DNA of 61,780 nt from Actinokineospora auranticolor (GTDB lineage: Bacteria > Actinomycetota > Actinomycetes > Mycobacteriales > Pseudonocardiaceae): the NCBI RefSeq assembly GCF_002934265.1, contig NZ_PTIX01000035.1, positions 1-61,780 on the forward strand, in the 5' to 3' direction. The notes below the pieces were generated by a model that saw only the letters and a program-made list of their open reading frames with translations, did no database searches and was not told where the DNA came from. Position numbers and translations under genes: made by a program. Shown one piece after another: positions 18,587-27,360 of the stretch. Within the stretch, counting starts at the first letter, position 1. Each line of letters starts with the position of its first letter.

Positions 18587-19542
18587 CAGAACGGCTTGCG
18601 GCCGGTGATCAGGACGTTGTAGAACAGCTCGCGCGGCAGCACCTTGCGCAGCACGCGTTCGTCCAGCCAGGACAGTCGCTGCCAGGTGCGGTAGGCGAAC
18701 ATGGCCCAGCCGAAGCCGAGCTTCTCGCGGGGGACCGCCGCCTCGAAGGTGCGCACCGGCCACCCGAACAGCGCCGCCGACAGCTCCTCCGTGCTCGCGC
18801 GGACCTCGACCATGCCCGCGTCCCCGGCCAGGGCCTCCAGCTCGGTCGGGTCGAAGGTGTGCAGGTCGACCACGGCCTCCAGGGCCGCCGCGCGCGAGGA
18901 CTCGTCCAGTTCCTCCTGCGGGCGGCGCCACTCCCGCAGCGGTTCGAGCTTGGTGACGTTGGTCGTCAGCCACCACGTCACGCGGCCCAGCCTGCGCGCG
19001 TACCAGTCGCCGACCTTCGTGGGCTCGCCCGCGAACACGAACCGGCCGCCGGGCTTGAGCACCCGGCGGATCTCGCGGAAGGCCGCGGGCAGGTCCGGGA
19101 TGTGGTGCAGCACGGCGTGCCCGACCACCAGGTCGAACGACTCGTCGTCGTACGGGAGGCGCTCCGCGTCCGCGACCCGCCCCTCGACGTCGAGCCCCAG
19201 CGCCTCCGCGTTGCGCAGCGCCACCTGGACCATGCCCGGTGACAGGTCGGTGACGTGCCCCTTCTTGATCACGCCGCCCTGCATCAGGTTCAGCAGGAAG
19301 AAACCCGTGCCGCAGCCCAACTCCATCGCGTCCTCGTACGGCCAACCCTGCTCGCCCGCGGCGGTGCGGAAGCGGCCGGTGGCGTACTCGATGCAGCGCT
19401 CGTCGTAGGAGATCGACCACTTCTCGTCGTACGTGCCCGCTTCCCAGTCGTGGTAGAGGACGTTGGCGAGCTTGGGGTCGTCGTAGGCCGCGGCCACCTC
19501 TTCGGCGGTGGCGTGCGGGTTGGGGGCTGGGTCACCGGCCAT
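18586..19542 (-). CDS. SAM-dependent methyltransferase (Rv3038c-like)
   Basis: A 318-residue class I methyltransferase. The SAM-binding loop is ELGCGTGFF near residue 70, followed by DLSPGMV, DAERLPYDDESFDLVV and LKPGGRF. It has a long N-terminal part starting ATAEEVAAAYDDPKLANVLYH. The 11-base overlap with the upstream hydratase gene and one-base overlap with the transferase make a tight operon. The gene order hydratase, methyltransferase, transferase resembles Rv3039c, Rv3038c and Rv3034c of M. tuberculosis. The acceptor is unknown. Confidence 0.88.
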   Translation of the reverse strand: MAGDPAPNPHATAEEVAAAYDDPKLANVLYHDWEAGTYDEKWSISYDERCIEYATGRFRTAAGEQGWPYEDAMELGCGTGFFLLNLMQGGVIKKGHVTDLSPGMVQVALRNAEALGLDVEGRVADAERLPYDDESFDLVVGHAVLHHIPDLPAAFREIRRVLKPGGRFVFAGEPTKVGDWYARRLGRVTWWLTTNVTKLEPLREWRRPQEELDESSRAAALEAVVDLHTFDPTELEALAGDAGMVEVRASTEELSAALFGWPVRTFEAAVPREKLGFGWAMFAYRTWQRLSWLDERVLRKVLPRELFYNVLITGRKPF

Positions 19543-20311
19543 GGAATTCGGCCTTTCCTGGGCCGTTCTCGATGAACGAGGTGAGGCCCGTGGTCTTGTC
19601 CTCGGTGGCGAACAGTCCGGCGAAGAGGGTCGTCTCCAGGCGTAGACCGCTGTTGAGGTCGCCGTCGAGCCCGCCATCGATGGCCGCCTTGGCCGCCGCC
19701 AGCGCGCGCGAGGCGCCCGTGGTGAACTGGCCCGCCCAGCGCTTCGCGGCGTCGTAGACGTCGTCCGGGGCGACGACCTCGTCGACCATGCCGATCGTCA
19801 GCGCCTCGTCCGCCTTGACGAACCGTCCCGTGTAGACGATGTCCTTGGCGCGGCTCGGGCCGATCAGCCGGGTCAGCCGCTGGGTGCCGCCCGCGCCGGG
19901 GATCAGGCCGAGCAGCGTCTCCGGCTGCCCCACCTTGGCGTTGTCACCGGCGATCCGGCGGTCGCAGCACAGGGCCAGCTCGTAGCCGCCGCCGAGCGCG
20001 AACCCGGTGATGGCCGCGACGGTCGGCTTCGGCAACGCGGCCACGATCGACAGGGACTCCGACAGCTCGGGGGCGTAGTCGCTGATGTCGGTGTACGACA
20101 TCGTGGCGAACTCCTTGACGTCCGCGCCCGCCGCGAACACCTTCGGTCCACCGTAGACGATCACCGCCCGGACGTCCGCGCGCGACCCCGCTTCCAGCGC
20201 CGCGGCCCGGATCTCCGCCTGCACCTGCCGGTTGATCGCGTTCATCGGCGGCCGGTCCAGCCGGATGGTGCCGATGCCGTCCGCGACGTCCAGCGAAACG
20301 AACTCACCCAC
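19532..20311 (-). CDS. Enoyl-CoA hydratase/isomerase (EchA17-like)
   Basis: A 259-residue crotonase-fold enzyme. It has the oxyanion-hole segment FAAGADVKEF and ALGGGYELAL, with candidate catalytic Glu111 (GYELAL) and Glu131 (GQPETLLGLIPGAGG), the pair used by enoyl-CoA hydratases (EC 4.2.1.17). GTG start. It heads the minus-strand operon with the methyltransferase and transferase. Position and length match Rv3039c (echA17), but substrate chain length cannot be read from sequence. Confidence 0.93.
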   Translation of the reverse strand: MGEFVSLDVADGIGTIRLDRPPMNAINRQVQAEIRAAALEAGSRADVRAVIVYGGPKVFAAGADVKEFATMSYTDISDYAPELSESLSIVAALPKPTVAAITGFALGGGYELALCCDRRIAGDNAKVGQPETLLGLIPGAGGTQRLTRLIGPSRAKDIVYTGRFVKADEALTIGMVDEVVAPDDVYDAAKRWAGQFTTGASRALAAAKAAIDGGLDGDLNSGLRLETTLFAGLFATEDKTTGLTSFIENGPGKAEFHGR

Positions 20312-20386
20312 GGTCCACTGCCCTCCTGTCGGTGGTCGGCCACGGGATCGCCGCGACCGTCGAAAGGTTACCTGTCGGTAGGTCGG

Positions 20387-21214
20387 TTAGCCGCGTCGGC
20401 GCGCGAAGTACCGGTCGCCGGAGCGCTCGAGCTCCAGCGGCTGGCCGAAGGCGGCCGACAGGTTCTCCCCCGTCAGCACGTCCTCGATCAGGCCCTGCGC
20501 GACGACCCCGCCGGAGGACAGCAGCAGCAGGTGGGTGAAGCCGGGCGGGATCTCCTCGACGTGGTGGGTGACCAGCACGGTCGCGGGCGCGTCGGGGTCC
20601 AGCGCCAGGTCGGTCAGCCGGGCCACGAGGTCCTCGCGGCCACCCAGGTCCAGGCCCGCGGCGGGCTCGTCGAGCAGTAGCAGCTCCGGGTCGGTCATCA
20701 GCGCGCGGGCGATCAGCGTCCGCTTGCGCTCGCCCTCCGACAGCGTGCCGAAGGAGCGGTCGGCCAGCCCGGCGATGCCCATGGTCTTGAGCAGGTCCTC
20801 GGCCCGGCCGGTGTCGAGCCGGTCGTACTCCTCGCGCCAGCGGCCCAGCACGGCGTAGCCCGCGCTGACCACGACGTCGGCGACCTTCTCGTCGGCGGGC
20901 ACCCGACCGGCCAGCGCCGCGGTGGCGAAGCCGATGCGGGTGCGCAGCTCGAACACGTTCACCCGGCCCAGCCGTTCCCCCAGGACGTGCACGGTGCCGG
21001 TGCTCGGGTGCAGCTCGGCGCCCGCCAGGCGCAGCAGCGTGGTCTTGCCCGCGCCGTTGCTGCCCAGCACCACCCAGCGCTCGTCGAGCTCCACGCTCCA
21101 GCTCACGCCTTTGAGCAGGTCGTTGGTGCCGCGGCGGACCCCCACGTCCGCCATGTGCAGCACGAGGTCGTCGAGGTTGTCCGGGTGCGTGTCGGGCTGA
21201 GTCCGAGAGGTCAC
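20387..21214 (-). CDS. ABC transporter ATP-binding protein (Rv3041c-like)
   Basis: A 275-residue stand-alone ATPase: Walker A GSNGAGKTT near residue 52, signature LSEGERKR, Walker B LLLLDEPAAGLD and switch His in THHVEE. No permease gene adjoins it. The domain layout resembles the ModF/YbbA-type single ATPases and the Rv3041c protein that lies next to the EchA17 gene in mycobacteria. Its partner and cargo are unknown. GTG start; the gap to the hydratase gene is 75 bases. Confidence 0.9.
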   Translation of the reverse strand: MTSRTQPDTHPDNLDDLVLHMADVGVRRGTNDLLKGVSWSVELDERWVVLGSNGAGKTTLLRLAGAELHPSTGTVHVLGERLGRVNVFELRTRIGFATAALAGRVPADEKVADVVVSAGYAVLGRWREEYDRLDTGRAEDLLKTMGIAGLADRSFGTLSEGERKRTLIARALMTDPELLLLDEPAAGLDLGGREDLVARLTDLALDPDAPATVLVTHHVEEIPPGFTHLLLLSSGGVVAQGLIEDVLTGENLSAAFGQPLELERSGDRYFARRRG

Positions 21215-21328
21215 GGCGCCATTCTGCCTTTGCCCACCCGTGCCCCGTGCTTGCCTCCCTGCGCACCCCGCCCCGTCCGCGGTACGGCGGCGGGGTTGAC
21301 TTGCCGCGAACGCGAGAGGGAGGGCGGC

Positions 21329-21718
21329 ATGGCCGGTGGATACACGGTCGACACGACGAGTTTGGCGATCCGCGTCGGGGAGCTGAAGGCGCTGGCGGAG
21401 GAGGTCGACGCCGCCGCCGGGGCGCTCCAGGGCGCCAGTGGCGACCTCGGGCCGGGGGACCTGGCCGCCGCTGCCCAGGAGGTCGCCGACCAGTGGCGCG
21501 ACGACCTCGGGTCGATGCGCGACAAGATCGACAAGATCGCCGACAACGTGCGCCGCGCGGTCGACAACTACGAGCAGGTCGAGCAGGGCGGTGCGGACCG
21601 GATGCGGCTGCTGGTGAACAACACCGTGGCCGAGCAGCAGATGCAGGCCCTGCGCGCGGGCACGGCTCGGCGGCTGGGCGCGATCGACCAGGTGCTCAAC
21701 CCCGGGGGCACGCCGTGA
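21329..21718 (+). CDS. WXG100-like small protein
   Basis: A 129-residue, mostly helical protein with two predicted helices around the central QWRDDLGSMRDK, resembling WXG100/ESX substrates, although the W-x-G turn here is W-R-D. ATG follows AGGGAGG. Its stop overlaps the next gene's GTG by 4 bases. Probable type VII secretion substrate or partner of the next protein; no secretion machinery is in the window. Confidence 0.75.
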   Translation: MAGGYTVDTTSLAIRVGELKALAEEVDAAAGALQGASGDLGPGDLAAAAQEVADQWRDDLGSMRDKIDKIADNVRRAVDNYEQVEQGGADRMRLLVNNTVAEQQMQALRAGTARRLGAIDQVLNPGGTP

Positions 21719-23052
21719 GGAGCTACCCGACCCTGGGCTTCGACCCCGTCCCCGGCGAGCAGGCCGCCGTGCGCACCACGCTGGTCAACCTCGCCGAGGT
21801 GCAGACCATGCTGGGTGAGGTCACGCCCCGGCTGACCGAGGCGTGCAAGATCACCGACGACGCGGACTGGGGCGGTTCGGCCGCCGAGGAGTTCAGCGAC
21901 CACGGCGACGACCTGCCCAAGGGCATCGCCAAGGGCGCCGAGTCCATGCAGGCCGTCACGAAGGCCCTGCTGACCTGGGCTGGCCGGATGAAGGCCAACC
22001 AGGACAAGGCCGACGAGCTGGAGGCCAAGGCCAAGCGGCTCAAGCAGCAGGCCTCGGACGCCGCCAACGCCGAATCCGCCGCCGCGGGTGCCATCCCGCG
22101 TGACACCTCGCACCCCCAGTACGACTCCCGCTACAACGCCTTCCTGGCCGCCGTCGACGCCGCGTCCACCGCCCAGGCCGCCTTCGACAAGGTCATCGAC
22201 GACGCGCGCAGGCTGGAGCGCAAGCACCTCCGCGAGGCGAACGAGACCGCCGAGCAGATCCGCAGCGGCCCCGACGAGGTGTTCAAGCCGGAGAACGACG
22301 GCTGGGACGTCCAGGTCCTCGACGGCATCGCCCGCACCTCCGGCATCGTCTCCAGCGCCGCGGCCGTCGTCGCCGCGGGCTCGCTGGCGATCCCGCTGGT
22401 CGGCGAGGCCGTCGCCCCGGTCGCGGGCACGGTCTCGGCGGGCGCGGGCACGGTGAACACGCTGGCTGGCCTGGGGCAGAAGGCCGTCGGCTCGGCCAAC
22501 GCGCCGTCCTGGCTCGACATCGGGCTGGGCGCCATCCCCGGGCGCACGATCACCTCCGGCGTGGTCGGTGCGGGCAAGGGCTTGCTTGGCGACGCCGTCG
22601 AGGGCGGCAGCAGGCTGCGGCGGGTCACCAAGGGCGCCGCGGACGGCGCGCGCGGCGGTTTCGAGTCCGAAGGACTGGGCAAGCTCACCAAGGACCTGCG
22701 CGAACTGCGGGAACTGGCCGAGAACAACGGGTCGGTCCGCGACGCGATCCGCGAGAAGGCGCTCAAGGACCTGCGCGAGAAGGGCGACAAGGTCGCCGCC
22801 CGCTTCCAGGACCCCGAGAAGTTCACCCAGGCCCAGCGCGACGCCCTCGGCAGGCTGCGCGCGGCGGGCGACGCGTTCACCGCGGCCGTCGACACCACGG
22901 TCAAGTCCGCCCAGGCCGCGGGCGTCGAGTTCACCCCCGCGCAGCGCCGGGAGATCGAACTGCTCAAGCTCGCGGGCAACCCGGGTCGCGCGGGAGCGGA
23001 GAAGGCGGCCATCAACATGACGGCGTCCGAACTCCGGGAGCCGCTCAAGTGA
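21715..23052 (+). CDS. Putative T7SS-secreted protein
   Basis: A 445-residue protein. Residues 1-130 look like the T7SS-signal domain: FDPVPGEQAAVRTTL, the W-x-G turn in DDADWGGSAAEEF, then a long coiled-coil region rich in Lys/Gln. A hydrophobic glycine/alanine-rich stretch follows (about 205-270), then a charged helical C-terminus (EKALKDLREKGDKVAARF). I recognise no known toxin motif at the end. Coupled to the WXG100-like gene by GTGA overlap. Could be a polymorphic-toxin-like or structural effector. Confidence 0.75.
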   Translation: MRSYPTLGFDPVPGEQAAVRTTLVNLAEVQTMLGEVTPRLTEACKITDDADWGGSAAEEFSDHGDDLPKGIAKGAESMQAVTKALLTWAGRMKANQDKADELEAKAKRLKQQASDAANAESAAAGAIPRDTSHPQYDSRYNAFLAAVDAASTAQAAFDKVIDDARRLERKHLREANETAEQIRSGPDEVFKPENDGWDVQVLDGIARTSGIVSSAAAVVAAGSLAIPLVGEAVAPVAGTVSAGAGTVNTLAGLGQKAVGSANAPSWLDIGLGAIPGRTITSGVVGAGKGLLGDAVEGGSRLRRVTKGAADGARGGFESEGLGKLTKDLRELRELAENNGSVRDAIREKALKDLREKGDKVAARFQDPEKFTQAQRDALGRLRAAGDAFTAAVDTTVKSAQAAGVEFTPAQRREIELLKLAGNPGRAGAEKAAINMTASELREPLK

Positions 23053-23062
23053 GGGGACGCCG

Positions 23063-23701
23063 ATGAGGCTGGACCTGCCGGACGCGGTCCGCCCGCTGCC
23101 GCTGGACGACCCCGACCGGGCCGTCGCCGAGTTCGCGGGCGTCATCGGCGACCTGCGCGACGTCCCGGCGGGCGCCGCGGCGGACCTGGAGGCGCTGGCC
23201 GCCGAGGGCGTGGACGCGGCGCTGCGCGAGGGCGCGGTGCTGATGGCCGTGGTCACCCCGGAGGGCGCCGACCCGGCCCTGCTGACCGGCGTCGCCCTGG
23301 CCGTGCCGCCCACCTGGGACCTCGAGACCGCCGACCGGGTGCGCGACTCCGTCGAGGAGACCGGCGGCCCGGACGTGCGGGAGACCGTCGTGGTCGAGAG
23401 CGCCGTGGGACCCGCGGTGGTGGCGCAGCGGGTGCCGGGCGTCGAGCAGGCGCGGGAGGGCAGGCCCGCGGTGGTGCAGTTGCAGGCGTTCATCCCGGAT
23501 CCCGCGTCGGGGCGGATGCTGCTGCTGACCCTGGCGAGCCCGTCGAGCCGGGGCTGGGCCGCGCACCAGGCGTTGTTCACCCGGATGGTGGCCTCGGCTC
23601 GGCCGTCCGGGGACACGGAACCGGTTCAGCGGCCCCGTCCGGCCCCGGTTCCGCCGCCGGACGACGACGAATCCTTCGAAAACCACACCTTCCGGCTCTG
23701 A
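23063..23701 (+). CDS. Hypothetical protein of the T7SS operon
   Basis: A 212-residue soluble protein with no signal peptide. Residues 1-175 look alpha/beta, with GRMLLLTLASPSSRGW near the end, and the tail is proline-rich and acidic (PAPVPPPDDDESFENHTF). The ATG at 23063 follows GAGGGGAC, ten bases after the previous stop, so it is co-expressed with the T7SS pair. It may be an accessory or chaperone-like protein (a PsbP/Mog1-like fold is possible); this is a guess. Confidence 0.7.
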   Translation: MRLDLPDAVRPLPLDDPDRAVAEFAGVIGDLRDVPAGAAADLEALAAEGVDAALREGAVLMAVVTPEGADPALLTGVALAVPPTWDLETADRVRDSVEETGGPDVRETVVVESAVGPAVVAQRVPGVEQAREGRPAVVQLQAFIPDPASGRMLLLTLASPSSRGWAAHQALFTRMVASARPSGDTEPVQRPRPAPVPPPDDDESFENHTFRL

Positions 23702-23774
23702 CGAACGGGGGTCAATCGATCTTCGCCGGGCCGGTTGCCTCGATCGTGTCGGCACTCTGGTACAGGATGGACGG

Positions 23775-25895
23775 GTGCCGCACACAGCCCCACGCCCCGG
23801 ACACCCGTTCCCGCTCGGCGCCCACCCCGAGGCGGGGGGCGTGCGCTTCGCCGTGGCCTCGTCCGCCGCGGACGCGGTGGAGCTGTGCCTGATCTCCGAC
23901 GGCGACCACGGCGAACCCGTGGAGCAGCGGATCGAGCTGACCGAGCGCACCTTCGGCATCTGGCACAGCGTCATCCCGGGCGTCACCCCCGGCCAGCGCT
24001 ACGGCTACCGCGTGCACGGCCCGTACGACCCGGGCCGCGGCCTGCGCTGCAACCCCACCAAGCTGCTGGTCGACCCGTACGCGCGGCGCATCGCGGGCGC
24101 GGTCACCGACCTCGGCGCCACCCGCGGCTACCGGGGCGACCCGATGACCGGCGCTCCCTCGCGGATCGACTCCCTCGGCTCCGTCCCCCTGTCGGTGGTC
24201 ACCTCACCGGGTGGACCCGACACCGGCGCCCGGCCGGACGTGCCGTTCGAGGAGACCGTCGTCTACGAGCTGCACGTGCGCGGGTTCACCAAGCTGCACC
24301 CCGACGTGCCCAAGCACCTGCGCGGCACCTACCTGGGCCTGGCGCACCCGGCCGTCGTCGAGCACCTGGTCCGGCTCGGGGTGACCGCCGTCGAGCTGCT
24401 GCCCGTGCACACCCACGCCGACGAGCCGATGCTGCTGCGCTCCGGTCGGCACAACTACTGGGGCTACTCGACCCTGGGCTACCTCGCGCCGCACGCGGGC
24501 TACGCCAGCCGCCCCGGCCACGAGGTCGAGGAGTTCCGCACGATGGTCGCCGCGCTGCACGCGGTCGGCATCGAGGTCATCCTCGACGTGGTCTACAACC
24601 ACACCTGCGAGGGTGGGGTCGCCGGTCCGACGCTGTCCATGCGCGGGTTCGACGCGCCCGCCTACTACCTGATCGACGGCAACGGCCGCGACATCGACCT
24701 CACCGGCTGCGGCAACACCCTCGACCCCGGCTCGCCGACCGTGGTGCGGCTGGTCACCGACTCGATGCGCTACTTCGCCGCCGAGCTGGGCGTCGACGGG
24801 TTCCGCCTCGACCTGGCCAGCGCGCTGGGCAGGCCCGGCGGCGGCGGGTTCGACCCGAACGCCGCGCTGCTGACCGCGATCACCAGCGACCCGGTGCTGG
24901 CCAAGCTCAAGCTGATCGCCGAGCCGTGGGACGCGACGGGGGAGGGCTACCGGGTCGGCGGGTTCGGCGTGCAGTGGGCGGAGTGGAACGGGCGCTTCCG
25001 CGACGGCGTCCGCGACTTCTGGCGCGGCGCCACCGGCCTGCGCGACCTGGCGTACCGGCTGTCGGGCTCGTCGGACCTGTACGCGGGCAGGCGGCCGTGG
25101 TCGTCGGTCAACTTCGTCACCGCGCACGACGGGTTCACCCTGCGCGACCTGGTGTCCTACGACCACAAGCACAACCACGAGAACGGCGAGCACGGCGCCG
25201 ACGGCACCAACGACAACCGCTCGTGGAACTGCGGCATCGAGGGCGAGACCGGTGACCCGGGGGTGCTGGCGCTGCGCGATCGGCAGGCCCGCAACCTGCT
25301 CGGCACGCTGCTGCTGTCCACCGGCACGCCGATGCTGGTCGCCGGTGACGAGCGGTGGCGCACCCAGCACGGCAACAACAACGCGTACTGCCTCGACAAC
25401 CAGACGTCATGGGTGGACTGGTGCGCCGACAAGCGCGGCGACGACCTGCTGGCGTTCACCCGCAGGTTGATCGCCCTGCGCGCCGACTCGCCCGCGCTGC
25501 GCCAACCGCAGTTCTTCGACGGCCGCCCCACCCGCTCCGGCGAACCGGACCTGGTCTGGTTCCGGCCCGACGGCGAACCGATGGTCGAGGGCGACTGGTT
25601 CGACGAGGGCCGCCGCACCATCGGCATGTGGATCGACGGCTCCGAGTGCCTGTCCCGCAACCGCGAGGGCGAACTGGTCGCGGACGACTCGTGGCTGTTG
25701 CTGCTGCACGCGGGCGCCGACAACGCCGAGGTCGCGCTACCAGGTGACCGTTACGGCCGCAGGTACATCCCGGTGCTGGACAGCGGCACCGCGCGGGGCG
25801 TCCCGAAGGACGCGGACCCCCTTCCCCCAGGCAAGCGGATCGTGCTGCCCGGCCGCACCCTGCTGCTGTTGCGCGCACCACGTATCAATCCGTGA
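23775..25895 (+). CDS. glgX: Glycogen debranching enzyme
   Basis: A 706-residue GH13_11 isoamylase-type enzyme that hydrolyses alpha-1,6 branches of phosphorylase limit dextrin (EC 3.2.1.196). N-terminal CBM48 (PFPLGAHPEAGGVRFAV; YGYRVHGPYDP), then the barrel with Asp346 (FRLDLASALGR), Glu383 (LIAEPWDATG) and Asp452 (TAHDGFTLRDLVSY). GTG start. Works with GlgP to break down the glucan made by the GlgE operon. It is not in an operon with the preceding T7SS genes: a candidate -10 (TACAGGAT) lies just upstream. Confidence 0.96.
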   Translation: MPHTAPRPGHPFPLGAHPEAGGVRFAVASSAADAVELCLISDGDHGEPVEQRIELTERTFGIWHSVIPGVTPGQRYGYRVHGPYDPGRGLRCNPTKLLVDPYARRIAGAVTDLGATRGYRGDPMTGAPSRIDSLGSVPLSVVTSPGGPDTGARPDVPFEETVVYELHVRGFTKLHPDVPKHLRGTYLGLAHPAVVEHLVRLGVTAVELLPVHTHADEPMLLRSGRHNYWGYSTLGYLAPHAGYASRPGHEVEEFRTMVAALHAVGIEVILDVVYNHTCEGGVAGPTLSMRGFDAPAYYLIDGNGRDIDLTGCGNTLDPGSPTVVRLVTDSMRYFAAELGVDGFRLDLASALGRPGGGGFDPNAALLTAITSDPVLAKLKLIAEPWDATGEGYRVGGFGVQWAEWNGRFRDGVRDFWRGATGLRDLAYRLSGSSDLYAGRRPWSSVNFVTAHDGFTLRDLVSYDHKHNHENGEHGADGTNDNRSWNCGIEGETGDPGVLALRDRQARNLLGTLLLSTGTPMLVAGDERWRTQHGNNNAYCLDNQTSWVDWCADKRGDDLLAFTRRLIALRADSPALRQPQFFDGRPTRSGEPDLVWFRPDGEPMVEGDWFDEGRRTIGMWIDGSECLSRNREGELVADDSWLLLLHAGADNAEVALPGDRYGRRYIPVLDSGTARGVPKDADPLPPGKRIVLPGRTLLLLRAPRINP

Positions 25896-25899
25896 GACA

Positions 25900-25928
25900 C
25901 GTGGCCGGGCCGCTTGGCCCGTGCCACG
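25900..25928 (+). terminator. Hairpin after glgX
   Basis: CGTGGC-CGGGCC-GCTT-GGCCCG-T-GCCACG: a 12-bp stem with one bulge, five bases after the stop codon. It ends nine bases before the start of the leader peptide, so it may also affect that transcript. Confidence 0.65.
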
Positions 25929-25936
25929 ATCGCGTC

Positions 25937-26047
25937 GTGACCCGGTCGCTGTTCCCGTTGCTGTTCTGGTGCGACCGCACGATCGATCTCCTGCTGGTGG
26001 CGTCGTGCGGCTGTAGGCCCACGCGCCGCCGCACGGCTCAAACCTGA
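25937..26047 (+). CDS. Putative Cys-containing leader peptide
   Basis: A 36-codon frame beginning VTRSLFPLLFWCDRTIDLLL and ending near SCGCRPTRRRTAQT. The R-x-IDL-x-x-V-x-S-x-x-C-R pattern resembles the short leader peptides annotated upstream of sulfur-metabolism genes in Streptomyces and relatives. It holds three Cys codons, two of them as C-G-C, and stops 56 bases before a cysteine dioxygenase gene. Ribosome stalling at Cys codons when cysteine is low is the known logic of such leaders in mycobacteria. Its start is uncertain. Confidence 0.55.
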   Translation: MTRSLFPLLFWCDRTIDLLLVASCGCRPTRRRTAQT

Positions 26048-26103
26048 CGCCATGCCGCGCCGCGTTCACCTGTCACCCGCTGACACCCGAACGAGGAGAA
26101 GTC

Positions 26104-26646
26104 ATGAGCACCCCGGTCTTCGACGTCGAGGTACACCCCCGGTTCGACCAGGAGGCGCTGGGCGAGCTGATCGCCCCACGTGATCCACTGTGGACACCAC
26201 GGGAACTGCGCGACCTGACGTCGTCGATAGTCACCGACCACGCCCCCCGCCTGCTCGACGTCGTGCGGTTCGCCAGCCCGCAGCGCTGGTGGACCCGACT
26301 GGCGCTGACCGACGAGGTGGAGGTCTGGCTGCTCTCGTGGCTGCCCGGCCAGGGCACGGCCCCGCACGACCACGGCGGGGCGTCCGGTTCGTTCACGGTC
26401 CTGCTGGGCGAACTGGCGGAGACCTACCGCTACCCGGCGGGCCCGATCCGCAACTCCCTGCACAGCCCAGGCGACTCGATCGGCTTCGGACAGGGACGGG
26501 CGCACATCGTGCAGAACCTGAGCCGAGCCCAGTCGGCCAGCGTGCACGCGTATTCGCCGCCGTTGGTTCCCACGCGCAACTACGCCAGCCTGCGTGACGT
26601 GCCGGACGAGATCCCGGCCCTCCCGATCCAGCGACTCCCCCGATGA
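26104..26646 (+). CDS. Cysteine dioxygenase family protein
   Basis: A 180-residue cupin that would oxidise cysteine (or a related thiol) to its sulfinate with a non-haem iron. The three-His ligand set is His88 and His90 (PHDHGGASGSF) and His134 (GRAHIVQN). The Cys crosslink partner of the animal enzyme is absent (Gly), which is normal for bacterial forms. The ATG follows CGAGGAGAAG. It overlaps the rhodanese gene by 4 bases (ATGA), and the two form a sulfur-catabolism operon preceded by a Cys leader peptide. Confidence 0.92.
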   Translation: MSTPVFDVEVHPRFDQEALGELIAPRDPLWTPRELRDLTSSIVTDHAPRLLDVVRFASPQRWWTRLALTDEVEVWLLSWLPGQGTAPHDHGGASGSFTVLLGELAETYRYPAGPIRNSLHSPGDSIGFGQGRAHIVQNLSRAQSASVHAYSPPLVPTRNYASLRDVPDEIPALPIQRLPR

Positions 26647-27038
26647 GCGCCGTTGATGATCTCTTGGCGGACGCCAGGTCCACGCTGACCCGAGTGGACC
26701 CCCACGCGGCCCTGCGGTTGCAGGAGGGGGGAGCGCTGCTCGTCGACATCCGCCCGATCGCCAACCGGGCTGCGGAAGGAGAGATCCCGGACGCCGTCCC
26801 GATCGAACGGATCCACCTGGAGTGGCGGCTGGATCCGGGGGGCAGCCACCGGATTGGTGGATTCACCAGGGACACTCCGGTAGTGGTCCTCTGCAACGAG
26901 GGCTACGCCTCGTCGCTGGCCGCCCGTGACCTCCAGCGGCTCGGCTTGGCACACGCGACTGATTTGGTTGGTGGGTTTCGGGCTTGGAAGGCGGCGGGCT
27001 TACCGGTTCGGGAGGGTGGGACACCCGCGATCCCTTAG
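26643..27038 (+). CDS. Rhodanese-like sulfurtransferase
   Basis: A 131-residue single-domain rhodanese. The active-site cysteine is Cys84 in VVLCNEGYASS, and the family frame ALLVDIRP, RIGGFTRDTPVVV and LVGGFRAWKAAGLP is intact. It carries persulfide sulfur, plausibly handling sulfur released in cysteine breakdown with the upstream dioxygenase, to which it is translationally coupled. No signal peptide. Confidence 0.92.
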   Translation: MSAVDDLLADARSTLTRVDPHAALRLQEGGALLVDIRPIANRAAEGEIPDAVPIERIHLEWRLDPGGSHRIGGFTRDTPVVVLCNEGYASSLAARDLQRLGLAHATDLVGGFRAWKAAGLPVREGGTPAIP

Positions 27039-27050
27039 CAAACGCTTGCG

Positions 27051-27133
27051 GGGGTTGTCCACAGGCTTGATCGTCTTCGCTCGGAACTGTTGGTCCCCTT
27101 GGCTAGAATTGGCATTGGGGGCCGGAGGCGTGC
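27051..27133 (+). repeat. Leader-like conserved block, copy 2
   Basis: TTGTCCACAGGCTTGATC, then CTGTTGGTCC, CTAGAATTGG and GGGGGCCGGAGGCGTGCG. It aligns base by base over about 80 positions with 41683-41765 and over its second half with 88-150. CTAGAAT contains a good -10 hexamer. No open frame with recognisable similarity follows. Confidence 0.65.
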
Positions 27134-27217
27134 GTTGACCGTCTTCATGGTCGCGGAGTGCGGCTTGGCGGGTCTGCTGGGTTGATCGGTCCGGCCCCAC
27201 GCGAAAATCATGGGCGT

Positions 27218-27360
27218 CCTCGATTGGGTGAACTTGCTTTGCGCGGGGCCCCTACGGACCTGCGGTGGGGAAGAGCGGTGGGGAGGGGCAAGCCCACCCC
27301 ACCTGCGAGATAGCTTGGCAGGTCCGTCCCCCCACGCAAAGCAAGTCCACCCAATCAAGG
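27218..27360. repeat. Long nested inverted repeat, copy 2
   Basis: The left arm (27218-27263, CCTCGATTGGGTGAACTTGC onward) pairs with 27318-27360. Compared with copy 1 (236-377) the stem GAGCCTGC/GCAGGCTC has become GGACCTGC/GCAGGTCC, so two base pairs changed on both sides. The inner G-rich hairpin is also kept. Confidence 0.8.
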
